This document shows positions 63,848 to 64,000 of a DNA stretch of 64,000 bases, in pieces. Origin of the DNA: Serratia ficaria (GTDB taxonomy: Bacteria > Pseudomonadota > Gammaproteobacteria > Enterobacterales > Enterobacteriaceae); NCBI RefSeq assembly GCF_900187015.1, contig NZ_LT906479.1:4092001-4156000 (forward strand), in the 5' to 3' direction. Position 1 is the stretch's first letter, and each line of letters opens with the position of its first letter. The notes under the pieces were generated by a model that searched no databases, was not told the origin of the DNA, and saw nothing but the letters and a program-made list of their open reading frames with translations. A program made the position numbers and the translations under genes.

Positions 63848-64000
63848 TTACTGGTCGCTTTCGACCATTTCTTTCACGTCGGCACGGTTGATCTGCTGCT
63901 CAACGCCGTTGGCGTCCTGATAGCTGATCATGCCGGTGTCGTTGTCCACTTTAGGTTTGCCGTCAGCGACAATGGTGCGGCCGTCATTGGTATGCATCAC
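63848..64000 (-). CDS. ygdI: YgdI/YgdR family lipoprotein (3' part)
   Basis: The last 50 residues of a DUF903 lipoprotein are visible: VMHTNDGRTIVADGKPKVDN, then DTGMISYQDANGVEQQINRA and DVKEMVESDQ before the TAA at 63848. This matches E. coli YgdI (75 aa) nearly throughout. The signal peptide and lipobox lie beyond position 64000. Function is unknown. The position after gcvB is conserved. Confidence 0.9.
   Translation of the reverse strand: MMHTNDGRTIVADGKPKVDNDTGMISYQDANGVEQQINRADVKEMVESDQ

Overview
The window reads as chromosomal core DNA of a GC-rich member of the Enterobacterales. Protein lengths and active-site positions match Escherichia coli almost residue for residue, but GC content, gene order and several insertions point to Serratia (Yersiniaceae), probably the S. 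marcescens group. The genus is inferred from gene content and arrangement; no database was searched. I see no prophage, insertion sequence, CRISPR array or integron.

Layout. (1) 1-799: 5' part of kgtP, running off the left edge. (2) 1001-6617: a complete rRNA operon on the minus strand (16S, tRNA-Ile, tRNA-Ala, 23S, 5S) with tandem P1/P2 promoters, boxA sites and a terminator. (3) 6670-13094: gmhB, then the MetJ-type controlled metNIQ methionine importer, rcsF, trmO and proS. (4) 13141-20915: nlpE, arfB, yaeQ, yaeP-rof, a small c-type cytochrome gene, tilS, yaeR, ldcC and accA. (5) 20928-39676: a long minus-strand block for replication, lipid A, phospholipid, isoprenoid and outer-membrane assembly and translation. 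In transcription order it is rpsB, tsf, pyrH, frr, dxr, uppS, cdsA, rseP, bamA, skp, lpxD, fabZ, lpxA, lpxB, rnhB, dnaE, accA. (6) 40024-44982: plus-strand map, glnD, dapD and yaeH. (7) 45010-64000: a block that lies elsewhere in E. coli (about 63 min). It holds yqcA, truC, pbpC with a giant alpha-2-macroglobulin gene, yqcC, an MFS transporter, the CsrB sRNA, syd, queF, ppnN, xni, rlmM, ygdD, gcvA, the GcvB sRNA and the end of ygdI.

How the parts work together. The central block makes lipid A precursors (LpxA, LpxD, LpxB), tunes acyl chains (FabZ, AccA), supplies undecaprenyl and CDP-diacylglycerol carriers (Dxr, UppS, CdsA), and inserts and monitors outer-membrane proteins (BamA, Skp, RseP). 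RcsF and NlpE, two envelope-stress lipoproteins, lie nearby, and PbpC plus alpha-2-macroglobulin add a periplasmic peptidoglycan repair/defence pair. Two global regulatory RNAs are present. CsrB (about 56590-56940) sequesters CsrA and lies below a UvrY-type palindrome. GcvB (63638-63838) is divergent from gcvA.

The most notable observations are the compound UvrY half-site array upstream of csrB, the rRNA operon whose flanks correspond to two different E. coli rrn loci, the lipobox-less membrane-anchored alpha-2-macroglobulin, and the cytochrome c gene translationally coupled to tilS. I did not find a convincing wholly undescribed system.
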